From: Polyangia bacterium | Lineage (GTDB): Bacteria > Myxococcota_A > Polyangia > Nannocystales > Nannocystaceae | Assembly (NCBI GenBank): GCA_030424595.1 | Contig: JAUHWG010000034.1 | Location: 37,338 to 101,337 of the forward strand | DNA length: 64,000 bases | Reading direction: 5' to 3' | Part shown: positions 53,553 through 62,777 of the stretch, in pieces | Position numbering within the stretch: the stretch's first letter is position 1 | Layout: every line of letters begins with the position of its first letter | Program-made: the position numbers and the translations under genes | Notes under the pieces: model-generated | What the model saw: the letters and a program-made list of their open reading frames with translations, nothing else | Database searches by the model: none | Told to the model about the DNA's origin: nothing

Positions 53553-54532
53553 TGCTGACGACGGTCTTTGGCCTTGGCCTGGCTCTCGGCCTCGAGCCGG
53601 CGGTCGCGACAGAGCCCGCGCCCGGCAGTTCCGCAGCCGCACCGGCAGCCGCGTCCGAGCCGGTCGCCACCGCGGAGGCCGAGCCGGTCACCACCGCGGA
53701 GGCCGAGCCTGCGCCGGCGATGGAGCCCGCGCCGGTGGCCGCGTCCGCCGGAGACAACGTGCCGACGGTCACCGAGCCGGCGGAGACCCCGGTGGCGCCG
53801 ACGCCTGTCGCCGCCGAGGGTCCGCCCTTCTACACCGACGCGGACATGGCCGCGCTCCGCGATCGTTACGACCTCCCGCCGCTGCCGACCGAGGCCCCGC
53901 AGAGGGCCCGCTGGCGCTGCCTCATCGCCGATCCGACCTGTACGTTCAACGTCGAGGTCAACGCGACCAGCGCCTACGCCTATCGGGTCCAGCAGGGGAG
54001 CCCCGCCTCGGACGCGATCTCTCGCTGGCACTCGGGGCGCTCGCAGTACGACGTCTGGGTCAACCTCCCCGGTGTCGTCGAGACCCACGGCAAGTACCGC
54101 TACACCCGGCTCTCGCTCGGCCCCAAGGGCGGCGTGATCGTCAGCGACAGCAAGACCCTCTGGGGCAACGCCGGCCTGGCGATGCGCTACTGGTTCGGCC
54201 GCGGACGCTGGGCGCCGACGCTGGAGCTCAGCTCGGCGCTGACCTTCCGCCTGACCACCGAGAACATGGACGGGGTGATCGCCACCCGCCGATCGCCTAT
54301 CGGCGTGACCGCGGACGTCGGCTTCGGCCTCGGCGGCTTCGGGGCCCTGATCATCGGCGGCCAGTACGACTCGCCGCTGGCCCGCGAGGACGTCAGCGAG
54401 GTCGCCCGCGTCTACCCCTCGGGGATGTTCTTCGTCGGCTTCCGCGGCAACATCGTCTGGGGCGCTCCGGCGGCGGCGGCCGTCGGCACGACCGCGCTCA
54501 GTCAGCGGGCCGCGCCCGGCGTTCGCCCCTGA
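53552..54532 (+). CDS. Outer-membrane-type protein, second of a tandem pair
   Basis: 326 residues from ATG 53552, overlapping the previous stop by one base. A signal peptide (MLTTVFGLGLALGLEPAVA) precedes an Ala/Glu/Pro/Thr spacer of about 75 residues with repeated AEAEPVTTAEAEP. The C-terminal part has barrel-like strands (YDVWVNLPGVVETHGKYRY, RLSLGPKGGVIVSDSKTLW, AGLAMRYWFGRGRWAPTLEL, GVTADVGFGLGGFGALIIGG, GMFFVGFRGNIVWG). The motif WRCLIADPTCTFNVEVNATS parallels a Cys motif of the first protein. Translation coupling suggests the two act together. Confidence 0.6.
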   Translation: MLTTVFGLGLALGLEPAVATEPAPGSSAAAPAAASEPVATAEAEPVTTAEAEPAPAMEPAPVAASAGDNVPTVTEPAETPVAPTPVAAEGPPFYTDADMAALRDRYDLPPLPTEAPQRARWRCLIADPTCTFNVEVNATSAYAYRVQQGSPASDAISRWHSGRSQYDVWVNLPGVVETHGKYRYTRLSLGPKGGVIVSDSKTLWGNAGLAMRYWFGRGRWAPTLELSSALTFRLTTENMDGVIATRRSPIGVTADVGFGLGGFGALIIGGQYDSPLAREDVSEVARVYPSGMFFVGFRGNIVWGAPAAAAVGTTALSQRAAPGVRP

Positions 54533-54718
54533 GGAGGTCGATCGGGAGCGCGCGGGCGCGCTCTTTCGGCTCTCGGCCCCGCCCAGGTGACCCTCCGGGC
54601 AGATTGAGCTCGGGCCCGGGGCGTCGGCGCTCTGGGGCTCCACGGGGGAGACGTGCCGGGGGCAGGACAGGAAGGGGGGCAGGCTGGGACGACCCGGGCG
54701 CCGACATGGGAGCTGCGC

Positions 54719-56227
54719 TCAGCGTCGCGGCGTCAGGTTCAGGCGACCGCTCGTGTGGAGCCAGAAGGCGCCCGGGACCGCGACCATCAGGAAGCCGATG
54801 AAGGCGCCGACGCGGGAGTAGACGTCGCCGAGGGGGGCCATCCCGAGCCAGGAGAGGCCGAGCACGGCCGCGCCGGCGCCGGCGATCAGGACCAGCCAGA
54901 GCACCTCGCGGGTGTAGCCCCAGGTGCCGGTGATCAGCCGCGACTCGGTCACCTGGAGGACGTTGCGGATGAGGTAGGCGAGGCCGACCGCCAAGGCCGC
55001 GCCCTCGAGGCCGTAGGGCGGCACGAGGATCGGCATCAGGCTGGCGAGGGCGCCGAGGGTGACGAGCACGTTGAGCAGCGAGAGCTCGGTGCGACCGTAG
55101 CCGGCGACGATGATCCCGTGGAGGCCGAAGACCCCGTCGACCATCCAGAAGGAGCAGAGGATCAGCACCGCGATCGCGCTCGACTCAAAGCCGTCGCCGA
55201 GGAGCGGCATCAGCCAGTCGGCGAAGCAGACCATGAAGGCGAAGATCAGCCCCTGGATCCCCATCACCAGGACGGTCGCCTGGGAGAGCCCGGCGGCGAG
55301 GCGACGGCGGTCGCGGGAGACCCCGATCTCGGCGACGATCGCCAGGACCATCGGGTCGAAGGAGCGGCGGACCTGGCGGATCGTGTTGCCGAGCTGGACG
55401 CAGGCCGAGTAGACGCCGACCGTCTTCGGATCGGAGAGGGCGGCGAGGAGGTAGACGTCCATCCGCAGGAGGGCGGAGGTCGAGACCTCGCTGAGCCACA
55501 TCGGCGTCGCGTAGCGCAGCAGCGACCTCGGGACCTTGAACGCGTGGGTCCCCGCCGACCGCGGCTCGTCCTTGTAGGCCCGCTTGAACACCCACAGCGC
55601 CCCGGCGAGGCCGACGAGGTTGGAGGTGACGAAGGCGAGGGCGAGGCCCTGCTCGATGCCGACGTAGAAGAAGACGACAGCGGCGAGGACCAGCGTCAGG
55701 GAGGCCAGCCCCTCGCGGACGAAGACCTGAGCCTCGAGCCTGCGCTTGCCGAGCGAGGCGTGGATCAGGATGTCCATGAGGGTCATCGGCACCAGCGCGA
55801 AGGCCATCCACCGCAGCTCGTCCGCGGCGGACTCCGAGCCCGCCCACTCGGCGATCAGGGGCCCGCCCGCGACCGCGAGGAGGACCGCGACCAGGGACGA
55901 GGCGATCCAGGTCAGGGTGATGACCGGCCTTAGCCCGCGCCACGCTCGGCCCTTCGCCTCGGGCTGGTTGACCCACCAGAGGATCCCCTTCTCAAAGCCG
56001 AAGGAGCAGCTCCGCAGGGCCAGGTAGAGCGAGGCCTGGACGACCGAGAAGACGCCGAAGCGCTCCGGTCCGTAGAGGCGGATCGTCGCCACCAGGAGAC
56101 CGGCGTAGGCGATCTTGAAGATGTAGCCGAAGAGGTTGATGACGAACCCGCGCTGCAGGTCCTTGGAGTCACGGCGGATCTCCTCGTCGGCATCGGCGTC
56201 AGGCCGCGCAGGTAGCTCGTGCTCCAT
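54719..56227 (-). CDS. MOP-superfamily polysaccharide flippase (Wzx-like)
   Basis: 502 residues from ATG 56227, with about twelve to fourteen helices. The layout is that of the MATE/Wzx/MurJ group: a basic N-terminus (RRDSKDLQRGFVINLFGYIF), paired helices such as FGVFSVVQASLYLALRSC, a mid-protein DVYLLAALSDPKTVGVYSAC and a C-terminal GAALAVGLAYLIRNVLQV. Lipid-linked oligosaccharides or other polyprenyl-linked glycans are the usual cargo. It is divergent from a PHP-glycosyltransferase gene, which together with the GT28-like gene makes a glycan-export locus. The exact polymer cannot be deduced. Confidence 0.85.
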   Translation of the reverse strand: MEHELPARPDADADEEIRRDSKDLQRGFVINLFGYIFKIAYAGLLVATIRLYGPERFGVFSVVQASLYLALRSCSFGFEKGILWWVNQPEAKGRAWRGLRPVITLTWIASSLVAVLLAVAGGPLIAEWAGSESAADELRWMAFALVPMTLMDILIHASLGKRRLEAQVFVREGLASLTLVLAAVVFFYVGIEQGLALAFVTSNLVGLAGALWVFKRAYKDEPRSAGTHAFKVPRSLLRYATPMWLSEVSTSALLRMDVYLLAALSDPKTVGVYSACVQLGNTIRQVRRSFDPMVLAIVAEIGVSRDRRRLAAGLSQATVLVMGIQGLIFAFMVCFADWLMPLLGDGFESSAIAVLILCSFWMVDGVFGLHGIIVAGYGRTELSLLNVLVTLGALASLMPILVPPYGLEGAALAVGLAYLIRNVLQVTESRLITGTWGYTREVLWLVLIAGAGAAVLGLSWLGMAPLGDVYSRVGAFIGFLMVAVPGAFWLHTSGRLNLTPRR

Positions 56228-56532
56228 TAAGGTCTCGCGCGGCGTCGTTCGGCGCTTCGCCGATGTCATGGTGCACGCCGGTCCAGGTGCGTCAAGTGCT
56301 GGCGCTCGCGGACGCCCCCAGTCGCGCCCTGGGGTGGGGGTATACGGCGACAGACATCGCATGGAGTCCTGTTCGGATGTTCATGTTTTTGTGACCGGAG
56401 TCACTTGAAAGGCCACGAGGAGGCGGCCCGCGTGCTTTTTTCGGTTCTTTCCTCCCGTGTTCGGGAATTTCGTGGCAAATCAGCGACGTCAGGCCCCGTA
56501 TTGCCTCGCCCCCTGATCGACCGGAGCCCGTC
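56228..56532. other. Divergent control region of the glycan locus
   Basis: About 305 bases between the flippase and PHP-glycosyltransferase genes. It has an AT-richer patch near 56385-56465 (CATGTTTTTGTGAC, GTGCTTTTTTCGG) and the short inverted repeat GTGAC-CGGA-GTCAC (56390-56403). No gene is seen. Both promoters should lie here. Confidence 0.4.
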
Positions 56533-58980
56533 GTGAACATCGCTCAAGACCCGAACCAGCAGCGGATTGACCTTCACGTTCACTCGAAGTTCTCGGGGAA
56601 CATGAAGCCCATGGTCCTCCAGGCCCTCGAGGTCCACGAGTGCTACTCGGAGCCGAAGGACATCCACGATCGTCTGCTCGCCCGGGGGATGACGGCGGTG
56701 ACGATCACCGACCACGACGCGATCGACGGATGTCTGGAGATCGCCCACTTGGGCCCCCATGTCTTCCTCTCCGAGGAGGTCTCGGCCCGCTTCCCGGAGA
56801 ACGGCTGCATCGTCCACGTCCTCGCCTACGGGATCACCGAGTCCCAGCACCGCGAGCTCCAGCGCCTCCGCTACAACATCTACGAGCTGGCGAGCTACCT
56901 CCGCAGCGAGAAGATCCTCCACTCGCTCGCCCACCCGCTCTCGGCGGTGAACCTCCGCTTAGGCCCGGAGATCCTCCGCAAGTCGCTGCTCCTCTTCGAC
57001 AACATCGAGCTCATCAACGGTCAGAAGGACCCGAGCCACGAGCAGCTCCTCCGCGATCTCGTCACCCGCCTGGAGCCGGCGACCCTCGAGCGCTGGGCCA
57101 ACGACTACGACATCGCCCCGAGCTGCGGCACCCGCGGCTGGGGCCTGACCGCCGGCTCCGACGATCACTCGGGCGTGACGATGGCCCGCGCCTACATGGA
57201 GTACCGGGGCGAGGCGACCTTCGAGGGGATCCGCGCGGCGATCCTCGATCGTCGCGGCGAGACGATCGGCTTCGAGAAGACCGGCCGCTCCTACGCCCAC
57301 ACGACCTACATCCACGCGATCAACTACCTGTCGCGGCACTCGAACCGCGACAACCAGACCTACATGCAGCTGATCGACGTGCTCCGGACCAAGGAGCTGC
57401 CGGAGGATCCGGAGAGCCTGCCGCCGGTGCTCCAGCGCCTGATCCCCGCCGCGATCGCGACGGTGATCGGCGCCGACAAGGAGATCACGAAGGAGCGGAT
57501 CTTCGCCGAGGGCCACCAGCCGGGGATCCACGACGAGATCTTCAACCTGATCCACGACACCCTGAACAAGGCGTTCCGGGCGACCTTCGACCAGATCCGC
57601 GAGGGCGCCAAGAGCTTCGACCCGGAGGCGTTGATCGACGAGATCCCGACGCTCATCCGCCTGACGCTCTTCAACATGCCGTACTACTTCGGCTACCGCT
57701 TCTACTTCCAGGAGCGGCGCCGGGCGGGGGCGCTCTACCAGTGGCTCGAGCTGCCGACGCCGCTGGAGAAGCGGCGCAACGTCGCGATCTTCACCGACAC
57801 CCTCGACGAGGTGAACGGGGTCAACCTCGGCCTGCGGCGGATCGTCGCCGAGCTGCGCAAGAAGGGCCACGGCGTCCACCTCTGCGGGATCGAGACCGGC
57901 AAGCCGATCGCCGAGGCGGAGCCGCCGTGGATCGCCCGCTTCAAGACCATCGGCAATTTCCCCCTCTTCATCGACGACGAGATCATGCTCGGCTGGCCGA
58001 GCCTGGTGGACGTGCTCCGCTGGCTCGACGCCAACGAGATCGATCTGATCCAGGTCTCGTCGCCGGGTCCGCTCGGGGTGATCGCGCTCTGCGCGAGCTA
58101 CCTCTTCGGCCTGCCGGTCGTCGGCCAGTACCACACCAACGTGGTCGAGTACGCGTCGATCCGCCTCCGTGACCGGACCGTCGAGCGGATCGTCCGGGGC
58201 TACGCCCGGCTCTTCTACAACGCGGTCGAGAACGTCTTCGTCCCGAGCTACGCCGCCGGCGAGCTGATCGCCCGCCAGGGGATCCGCCAGGAGAAGATCC
58301 ACGTGATCCCGCGGGGCGTCGACGCCGAGATCTTCCACCCCCGCCTGCGCGACCCGAGCTTCTTCCGCGCCTACGGCCTGCGCGGCGAGAACACGCTGCT
58401 CTACGTCGGCCGGGTGACGGTCGAGAAGAACATCCCCTTCCTCACCCAGCTCTTCAAGTCGCTCATCGACGCGGGCGAGGACCTCGAGCTCGCGGTGGTC
58501 GGCGAGGGGCTGAACCTCGACGAGATGCGCGCGGAGCTCGAGGGCTATCCGGTCGCCTTCACCGGCTATCTCCGCGGCGGCGATCTGGCCCGGGCCTTCG
58601 CCTCGGCCGACCTCTTCGTCTTCCCCTCGACCACCGACACCTTCGGCAACGTCGTCCTCGAGTCGCTCGCCTCTGGGGTGCCGGCGCTGGTCGCCGACCA
58701 GGGCGGCCCCGGCGAGATCGTCCGCCACAACGAGACCGGCTGGGTCCTCCCCTCCGACGATCACAGGGCCTGGTACGAGGCCGTCGTCGAGCTGATGGGG
58801 GATCCCGCGCGGCGCCAGAAGATGGCGGCGACCGGTCGTCGCTACGCCGAGGACTGGACCCACGAGCACGCGCAGGAGGTGATCTGGGGCCACTACAAGC
58901 GGGTCATCGATCGCTCGCGCAACAAGATGCGCGACCGGATGATCAGCGACTCGATGCCGCGTCCGGCCTTCGATCACTGA
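56533..58980 (+). CDS. PHP-domain / GT4-type glycosyltransferase fusion
   Basis: 815 residues from GTG 56533. Residues 10-280 are a PHP phosphoesterase-like domain with all metal ligands: IDLHVHSKFSGN, ITDHDAIDG, EEVSARF, VHVLAYG, SLAHPLSA and GSDDHSG. Residues about 430-800 are a GT4-type glycosyltransferase: IFTDTLDEVNGVNLGLRRIV, YHTNVVEYAS, IPRGVDAEIFHP, LYVGRVTVEKNIPFL and STTDTFGNVVLESLASGVPA with the E-x7-E donor site. Between them is a helical linker of about 150 residues. The fused PHP may remove a phosphate from a sugar-phosphate or trim the product. It is followed after 4 bases by the GT28-like gene. Confidence 0.88.
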   Translation: MNIAQDPNQQRIDLHVHSKFSGNMKPMVLQALEVHECYSEPKDIHDRLLARGMTAVTITDHDAIDGCLEIAHLGPHVFLSEEVSARFPENGCIVHVLAYGITESQHRELQRLRYNIYELASYLRSEKILHSLAHPLSAVNLRLGPEILRKSLLLFDNIELINGQKDPSHEQLLRDLVTRLEPATLERWANDYDIAPSCGTRGWGLTAGSDDHSGVTMARAYMEYRGEATFEGIRAAILDRRGETIGFEKTGRSYAHTTYIHAINYLSRHSNRDNQTYMQLIDVLRTKELPEDPESLPPVLQRLIPAAIATVIGADKEITKERIFAEGHQPGIHDEIFNLIHDTLNKAFRATFDQIREGAKSFDPEALIDEIPTLIRLTLFNMPYYFGYRFYFQERRRAGALYQWLELPTPLEKRRNVAIFTDTLDEVNGVNLGLRRIVAELRKKGHGVHLCGIETGKPIAEAEPPWIARFKTIGNFPLFIDDEIMLGWPSLVDVLRWLDANEIDLIQVSSPGPLGVIALCASYLFGLPVVGQYHTNVVEYASIRLRDRTVERIVRGYARLFYNAVENVFVPSYAAGELIARQGIRQEKIHVIPRGVDAEIFHPRLRDPSFFRAYGLRGENTLLYVGRVTVEKNIPFLTQLFKSLIDAGEDLELAVVGEGLNLDEMRAELEGYPVAFTGYLRGGDLARAFASADLFVFPSTTDTFGNVVLESLASGVPALVADQGGPGEIVRHNETGWVLPSDDHRAWYEAVVELMGDPARRQKMAATGRRYAEDWTHEHAQEVIWGHYKRVIDRSRNKMRDRMISDSMPRPAFDH

Positions 58981-58984
58981 GCCG

Positions 58985-60046
58985 ATGGCGACGGTCGCCC
59001 ACTTCGTCCACGGGCGCGGTCGCGGGCACGCCTCGCGGGCGCTGACGATCCTCCGCGCGCTCGAGGAGCGCGGTCATCGGGTCGTGCTCTTCGCCGGCGG
59101 GGATGCCCTCGATCTCCTCGCCTCTGGGGGCCCTCATGAGCTCGTGGAGGTGGCCCCGGTGATCCCCGGCCTCTCCGCCTTGCGTCGCCTGCCGGGTCGC
59201 CTCCGCGGCGACCTCCGGCGCCTGCGCGGGCTCGCGCCCGACGTGGTCATCAGCGACGGCGACGCGCCGGGCGTCCGCGCCGGGCGTCACCTCGGGATCC
59301 CGGTGATCAGCGTCGGCCACAGCCAGTTCTTCCTCCACTGCGAGCTGCCGCCGGAGCTGCCGCGGCGGCGGGTCGCCTACGAGCGCTTGGTGGCGGGGCT
59401 GACGAGCGCGGGGGCGGACGCGTCGGTCGCCGTGCATTTTCTCCCGTGCGAGGCCGCCGACCCGACGGTCCGGGTCGCCCGCCCCGATCGCCCGGAGAGC
59501 CTGTGCGGCCCGGTCACCGATGATGGATCGATCGTCGCCTATCTCCGCGATGGTCTCGGCCTGGAGGCCCTCGAGGCGGCGACGGCCGGCGGCCGTCGGG
59601 TCCGCCTCTTCGGCTTCTCTCGGCGCCCAGGCGTCTCTGAGAAGGGGAGCTATCGATCAGGGGCGCAGAGGGCTGTCCCTGCCGGGGTCGAGCTCGCGCC
59701 CTTTGATCGCGAGGCCTTCCATCAGGCGCTGCGGAGCTGCGCCGCCGTGATCGCCACCGCCGGCTCCAACCTCCTCGCCGAGAGCGTGCTCCTCGGCAAG
59801 CCAGTGCTGGCGCTGCACCGCCGGGGAGATCACGAGCAGCGGATCAACGGTCTCCTCGCGGCGGCGGCCGGCGTCGCCGAGGCGGCGACGATCGGCGAGG
59901 AGGCGCTCGGAGCCCGGGGCGCGAGCTTCCTCCGGCGGGTCGACGCGGGCGGCTTCTCGAAGGTCGACCTCGAGGGGGCCCTCTCGCCTGTGTCGCTCGC
60001 GGTCGCGGAGCAGGTCGAGGCCTTCGTCGGCGCGCGGCCGGCCTGA
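58985..60046 (+). CDS. GT28-like (MurG/UGT fold) glycosyltransferase
   Basis: 353 residues from ATG 58985, 4 bases after the PHP-GT stop. The N-terminal half has the acceptor signature HFVHGRGRGHASRALTILRA, then VVISDGDAPGVRAGRHLGIP. The C-terminal half has the donor-site block AVIATAGSNLLAESVLLGKP and LALHRRGDHEQRINGLL. It is similar to the MurG and MJ1255-like glycosyltransferase families. With the PHP-GT and flippase genes it should assemble a surface glycan. The donor and acceptor are unknown; a diglycosyl lipid or a small lipid-linked saccharide is plausible. Confidence 0.8.
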   Translation: MATVAHFVHGRGRGHASRALTILRALEERGHRVVLFAGGDALDLLASGGPHELVEVAPVIPGLSALRRLPGRLRGDLRRLRGLAPDVVISDGDAPGVRAGRHLGIPVISVGHSQFFLHCELPPELPRRRVAYERLVAGLTSAGADASVAVHFLPCEAADPTVRVARPDRPESLCGPVTDDGSIVAYLRDGLGLEALEAATAGGRRVRLFGFSRRPGVSEKGSYRSGAQRAVPAGVELAPFDREAFHQALRSCAAVIATAGSNLLAESVLLGKPVLALHRRGDHEQRINGLLAAAAGVAEAATIGEEALGARGASFLRRVDAGGFSKVDLEGALSPVSLAVAEQVEAFVGARPA

Positions 60047-60336
60047 GACGGCGCTCGGCGGCGCCAAGGCCCAGCACGCCCACGGAGGGCCGCCGGGGCG
60101 CCCCCTCCAGACGAGCGTCTGCGAAGCTCTCGGGAGGCTCGAGATCGAGGGCGAGATGATTCCTCTGGGAATTTTTCGTCTCAGCGCAACGTTTCTGTCC
60201 GCTCGAGCACCTCTACAGGGAGCGCCCTGAGAGACCGCCCGCTCGGGCGACGGGGCGCGTCGCTCGCGTGCGGTCATCGGTGGCGTGCTCACGTGGGCCC
60301 AATCTTCACCGGCTGTCCACAAGAACAGGAAATCTC

Positions 60337-62307
60337 ATGAACTCCGTCAAGAAGTTGATCACGGCTCTCGGGCTCTCCGCGCTCGTCCTCCCCTCCGCTG
60401 CGTCCGCACAGGAGCTCCAGTGGTTTAGCCGCGGATCGTCGCTCGGCTACGGGCAGTACTGGCGCGTCCAGGAGTTCAACGAGGGGCCGGTCACGCTCGA
60501 CCTGAGCGTGGTCCGCTGGGACAAGGACGACAAGGAGTGGACGGGCTGCCGCAAGGGCACGGGCTGCAGCCAGAACAGTCACGTCCTCTCATGGGGCGTC
60601 CCCGTCTACGCCCCCGTCGACGGCAAGGTTCGCGCGTGCTGGCGCACCGGTGAGGACAACCCAAAGGGGAAGAAGCTCGCCGCGGTCCAGGGCAGGAGCG
60701 AGAATTGGACGATCCCGGGCTCCGGTAACTCCGTCTTCATCGAGACGCCGGACGGCGACCTCATCAAGCTCACCCACCTGCAAGAGAACTCGATCCCCAA
60801 GTCTCTCTGCCCCAAGAAGGGCGACGAGTTCGACACCGATGCGGGCCGCGCGAAGACGGCGAGCGGCGACTACCGCGTCGGCATGTACATCGAGCCGGCC
60901 GATCGACCCTCGATCAAGAAGGGCGAGCTCGTCGGCCGGGTGGGCAACTCTGGCAACTCCACCGGACCCCACCTCCACCTCGACCGAGCCACGATCGACT
61001 CGCCGACCAGCACCGGCGTTAAGGTGCCGCTGCGCTTCACCCGGATCTGGGCCCAGGACTGGGAGAAAGACCGCCCCGCCACGGCCGGACGCTGGTACCG
61101 CTTCCGCGGCGAGGAGTTCGAGGGGTACGACCCCGCGCAGGAGCCGAGCAAGCCCAAGGCCGGCTCCAATCTGCCCGATCTTCGGTGCGCGACCTCGACC
61201 TACCACCCCGACGAGCCGCGGTGTCGCTACACGATGTTCCACGGCTCGCCCTTCCTCCACCGCGTCACCAACGGCAACCTCTCGAGCAGCAAGGACACCG
61301 CCGTCACCTTCCTCAGCGAAGACGTCGTCGTCACCGCCAACAAGACCGCCAAGGACCGGCTCCTCCTCACCACCTGGCGCGTCGGCGGTGTGACGGCCCT
61401 GACCAAGCTCGACACCGAGCTGGCCGGGACCGTCAAGCAGATCTCGATCGCGAAGGTCTCGAGCAGCAGGGTCTTGGTCGCCCTCAAGCTCGGCAGCGAC
61501 CAGCTCAAGCTGATCCTCTATCGGGTCGACGCGAAGGGCAACTTGACGCGCCTCGACGACCACCTCTCCAACGCGATCAAGGGCGTCCAATTCACCCGGA
61601 TCGACGGCGGCGACGACAAATTCGCGACCGCGCTCACCGGCAATGACGGCCGCCTCAAGATCATCGTCTGGGACGTCAACGGCGACACGATCGTCCGTGA
61701 GGGGAGCGCGACCGGCCCGGTCGTGGGCAAGACTCGAGTGGTCGCGGCGAAGAACTTCCGCGGGATCGTCACCGCGTCGAGAGACGCGCAGCAGCGCCTG
61801 GTCCTCAACACCTTCACCGTCTCCGCCGATGGCAAGACGGTGACCAAGGTTGCGGAGAGGACGGGCGCTCGCATCGGCGACGCGCTCTCGGTGACCGCGA
61901 CCCCGGGCGCGCTCGTCACCGCGTTCAAGCAGGTGAGCGGCAAGATGCGGATCGAGTCCTATCCGCTGAGCGGCGCCGGGAATATCGGCCGCTTGAAGGG
62001 CTCGGAGGTCGCCGGCACGATCTCCGAGGTGAAGCTCCTCAACCCCGACTTGGCGGGAGGCAACGTCGCCTCTGTCGTCCGCGACGGCTCCGGCGAGCTC
62101 AGGATCATCGGCTGGACCCTCAACCCCAACGGCAGCGACCTGCGACGCGACGGATCGAGCGGCTATCTCGACGCTTCCAACATCGACGCGGCGACGATCA
62201 CGAAGACCTACGGCGGGAAGTCACCCCGCGATCTCATCGTCGTCTCTTCGCGCGGGCCGATGGGGATGTTCTACCTCTCCTCGTGGGATACGAACCTCAA
62301 CAACTAG
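60337..62307 (+). CDS. Secreted M23/LytM-like protein with beta-propeller C-terminus
   Basis: 656 residues from ATG 60337, with AGGAAA 6 nt upstream. The signal peptide is followed by an M23-like core: SHVLSWGVPVYAPVDGKVRA at about 82-100, GDLIKLTHLQE, then KKGELVGRVGNSGNSTGPHLH with the HxH zinc motif near residue 211. The first zinc ligand pair (HxxxD) of classic M23 enzymes is not obvious: the His in SHVLSW has no Asp at the expected place. From about residue 300 the protein is a repeated beta-domain (AVTFLSEDVVVTANK, RLKIIVWDVNGDTIVREG), probably a propeller. It may be a peptidoglycan-binding or weakly active endopeptidase. Confidence 0.75.
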   Translation: MNSVKKLITALGLSALVLPSAASAQELQWFSRGSSLGYGQYWRVQEFNEGPVTLDLSVVRWDKDDKEWTGCRKGTGCSQNSHVLSWGVPVYAPVDGKVRACWRTGEDNPKGKKLAAVQGRSENWTIPGSGNSVFIETPDGDLIKLTHLQENSIPKSLCPKKGDEFDTDAGRAKTASGDYRVGMYIEPADRPSIKKGELVGRVGNSGNSTGPHLHLDRATIDSPTSTGVKVPLRFTRIWAQDWEKDRPATAGRWYRFRGEEFEGYDPAQEPSKPKAGSNLPDLRCATSTYHPDEPRCRYTMFHGSPFLHRVTNGNLSSSKDTAVTFLSEDVVVTANKTAKDRLLLTTWRVGGVTALTKLDTELAGTVKQISIAKVSSSRVLVALKLGSDQLKLILYRVDAKGNLTRLDDHLSNAIKGVQFTRIDGGDDKFATALTGNDGRLKIIVWDVNGDTIVREGSATGPVVGKTRVVAAKNFRGIVTASRDAQQRLVLNTFTVSADGKTVTKVAERTGARIGDALSVTATPGALVTAFKQVSGKMRIESYPLSGAGNIGRLKGSEVAGTISEVKLLNPDLAGGNVASVVRDGSGELRIIGWTLNPNGSDLRRDGSSGYLDASNIDAATITKTYGGKSPRDLIVVSSRGPMGMFYLSSWDTNLNN

Positions 62308-62379
62308 GGAGACCCGCGGAGCCCTGAGATGACGGCCACATGACGGCCAATAACGGCCAACAACGGCCCAATGGCGACA

Positions 62380-62416
62380 AGCATCGCTCATCGCGGACTC
62401 CGCGATGAGCGATGCT
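62380..62416. terminator. 16-bp perfect hairpin
   Basis: AGCATCGCTCATCGCG (62380-62395) pairs fully with CGCGATGAGCGATGCT (62401-62416) around GACTC. It is the most stable short hairpin I saw. It lies about 75 bases after the M23-like stop and could act as a terminator in both directions; there is no U-tract. Confidence 0.55.
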
Positions 62417-62618
62417 GTGGACGCGATGACCTGCGCGATCCGTACCTCCTCCCGAGCCCCCGGCTGCTCGGTCGCTGCCCGAATTCCCAGATAGAACGTC
62501 TTGAAGCGCTGTCACGAGCGCCTTCGCGGAGGCCTCCCGCGGGCTCCCGCTGATCCTCCCCTCTGCCACTTGGGAGCCCCTCCCCCGCGCTCGGCTTCGC
62601 CTCGCACAAGGTCGGGGC

Positions 62619-62723
62619 TCAGGGCTCGGTGGCGTACCACAGCAGAGCCGTGCACATGCCCTGCTGACACGTGCAGCCACCGCCACAGTCGAGCGTCCCG
62701 CCGCGACAGTCGGCCGTGCACAT
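62619..62723 (-). pseudogene. Cys-rich C-terminal fragment, possible gene remnant
   Basis: A 34-residue frame reads MCTADCRGGTLDCGGG then CTCQQGMCTALLWYATEP and ends at TGA 62619. Six Cys in 34 residues resemble the ends of Cys-rich lipoproteins elsewhere in the window. The frame is closed upstream by an in-frame TGA (62747 area). Another frame just upstream reads HANCSSAVKG, which could be the preceding part shifted out of frame. It may be a decayed lipoprotein gene. Confidence 0.3.
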
Positions 62724-62777
62724 CGGCTGAGCGACGCCGACCTTTCACCGCGCTGGAGCAGTTGGCATGGTCGCTCC

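Larger units (their letters stand above)
62308..62777. other. Intergenic region with a strong hairpin and short direct repeats
   Basis: About 470 bases between convergent genes. ACGGCCA/ACGGCCAA units recur four times at 62328-62370. A 16-bp perfect hairpin follows (62380-62416). A short Cys-rich frame at 62619-62723 is listed separately. Confidence 0.6.

Noticed and set aside
56385..56405. Rho-independent terminator at GTGAC-CGGA-GTCAC
   Set aside because: The T-run lies before the stem on one strand and an A-run after it on the other, so neither strand gives a stem followed by U residues.
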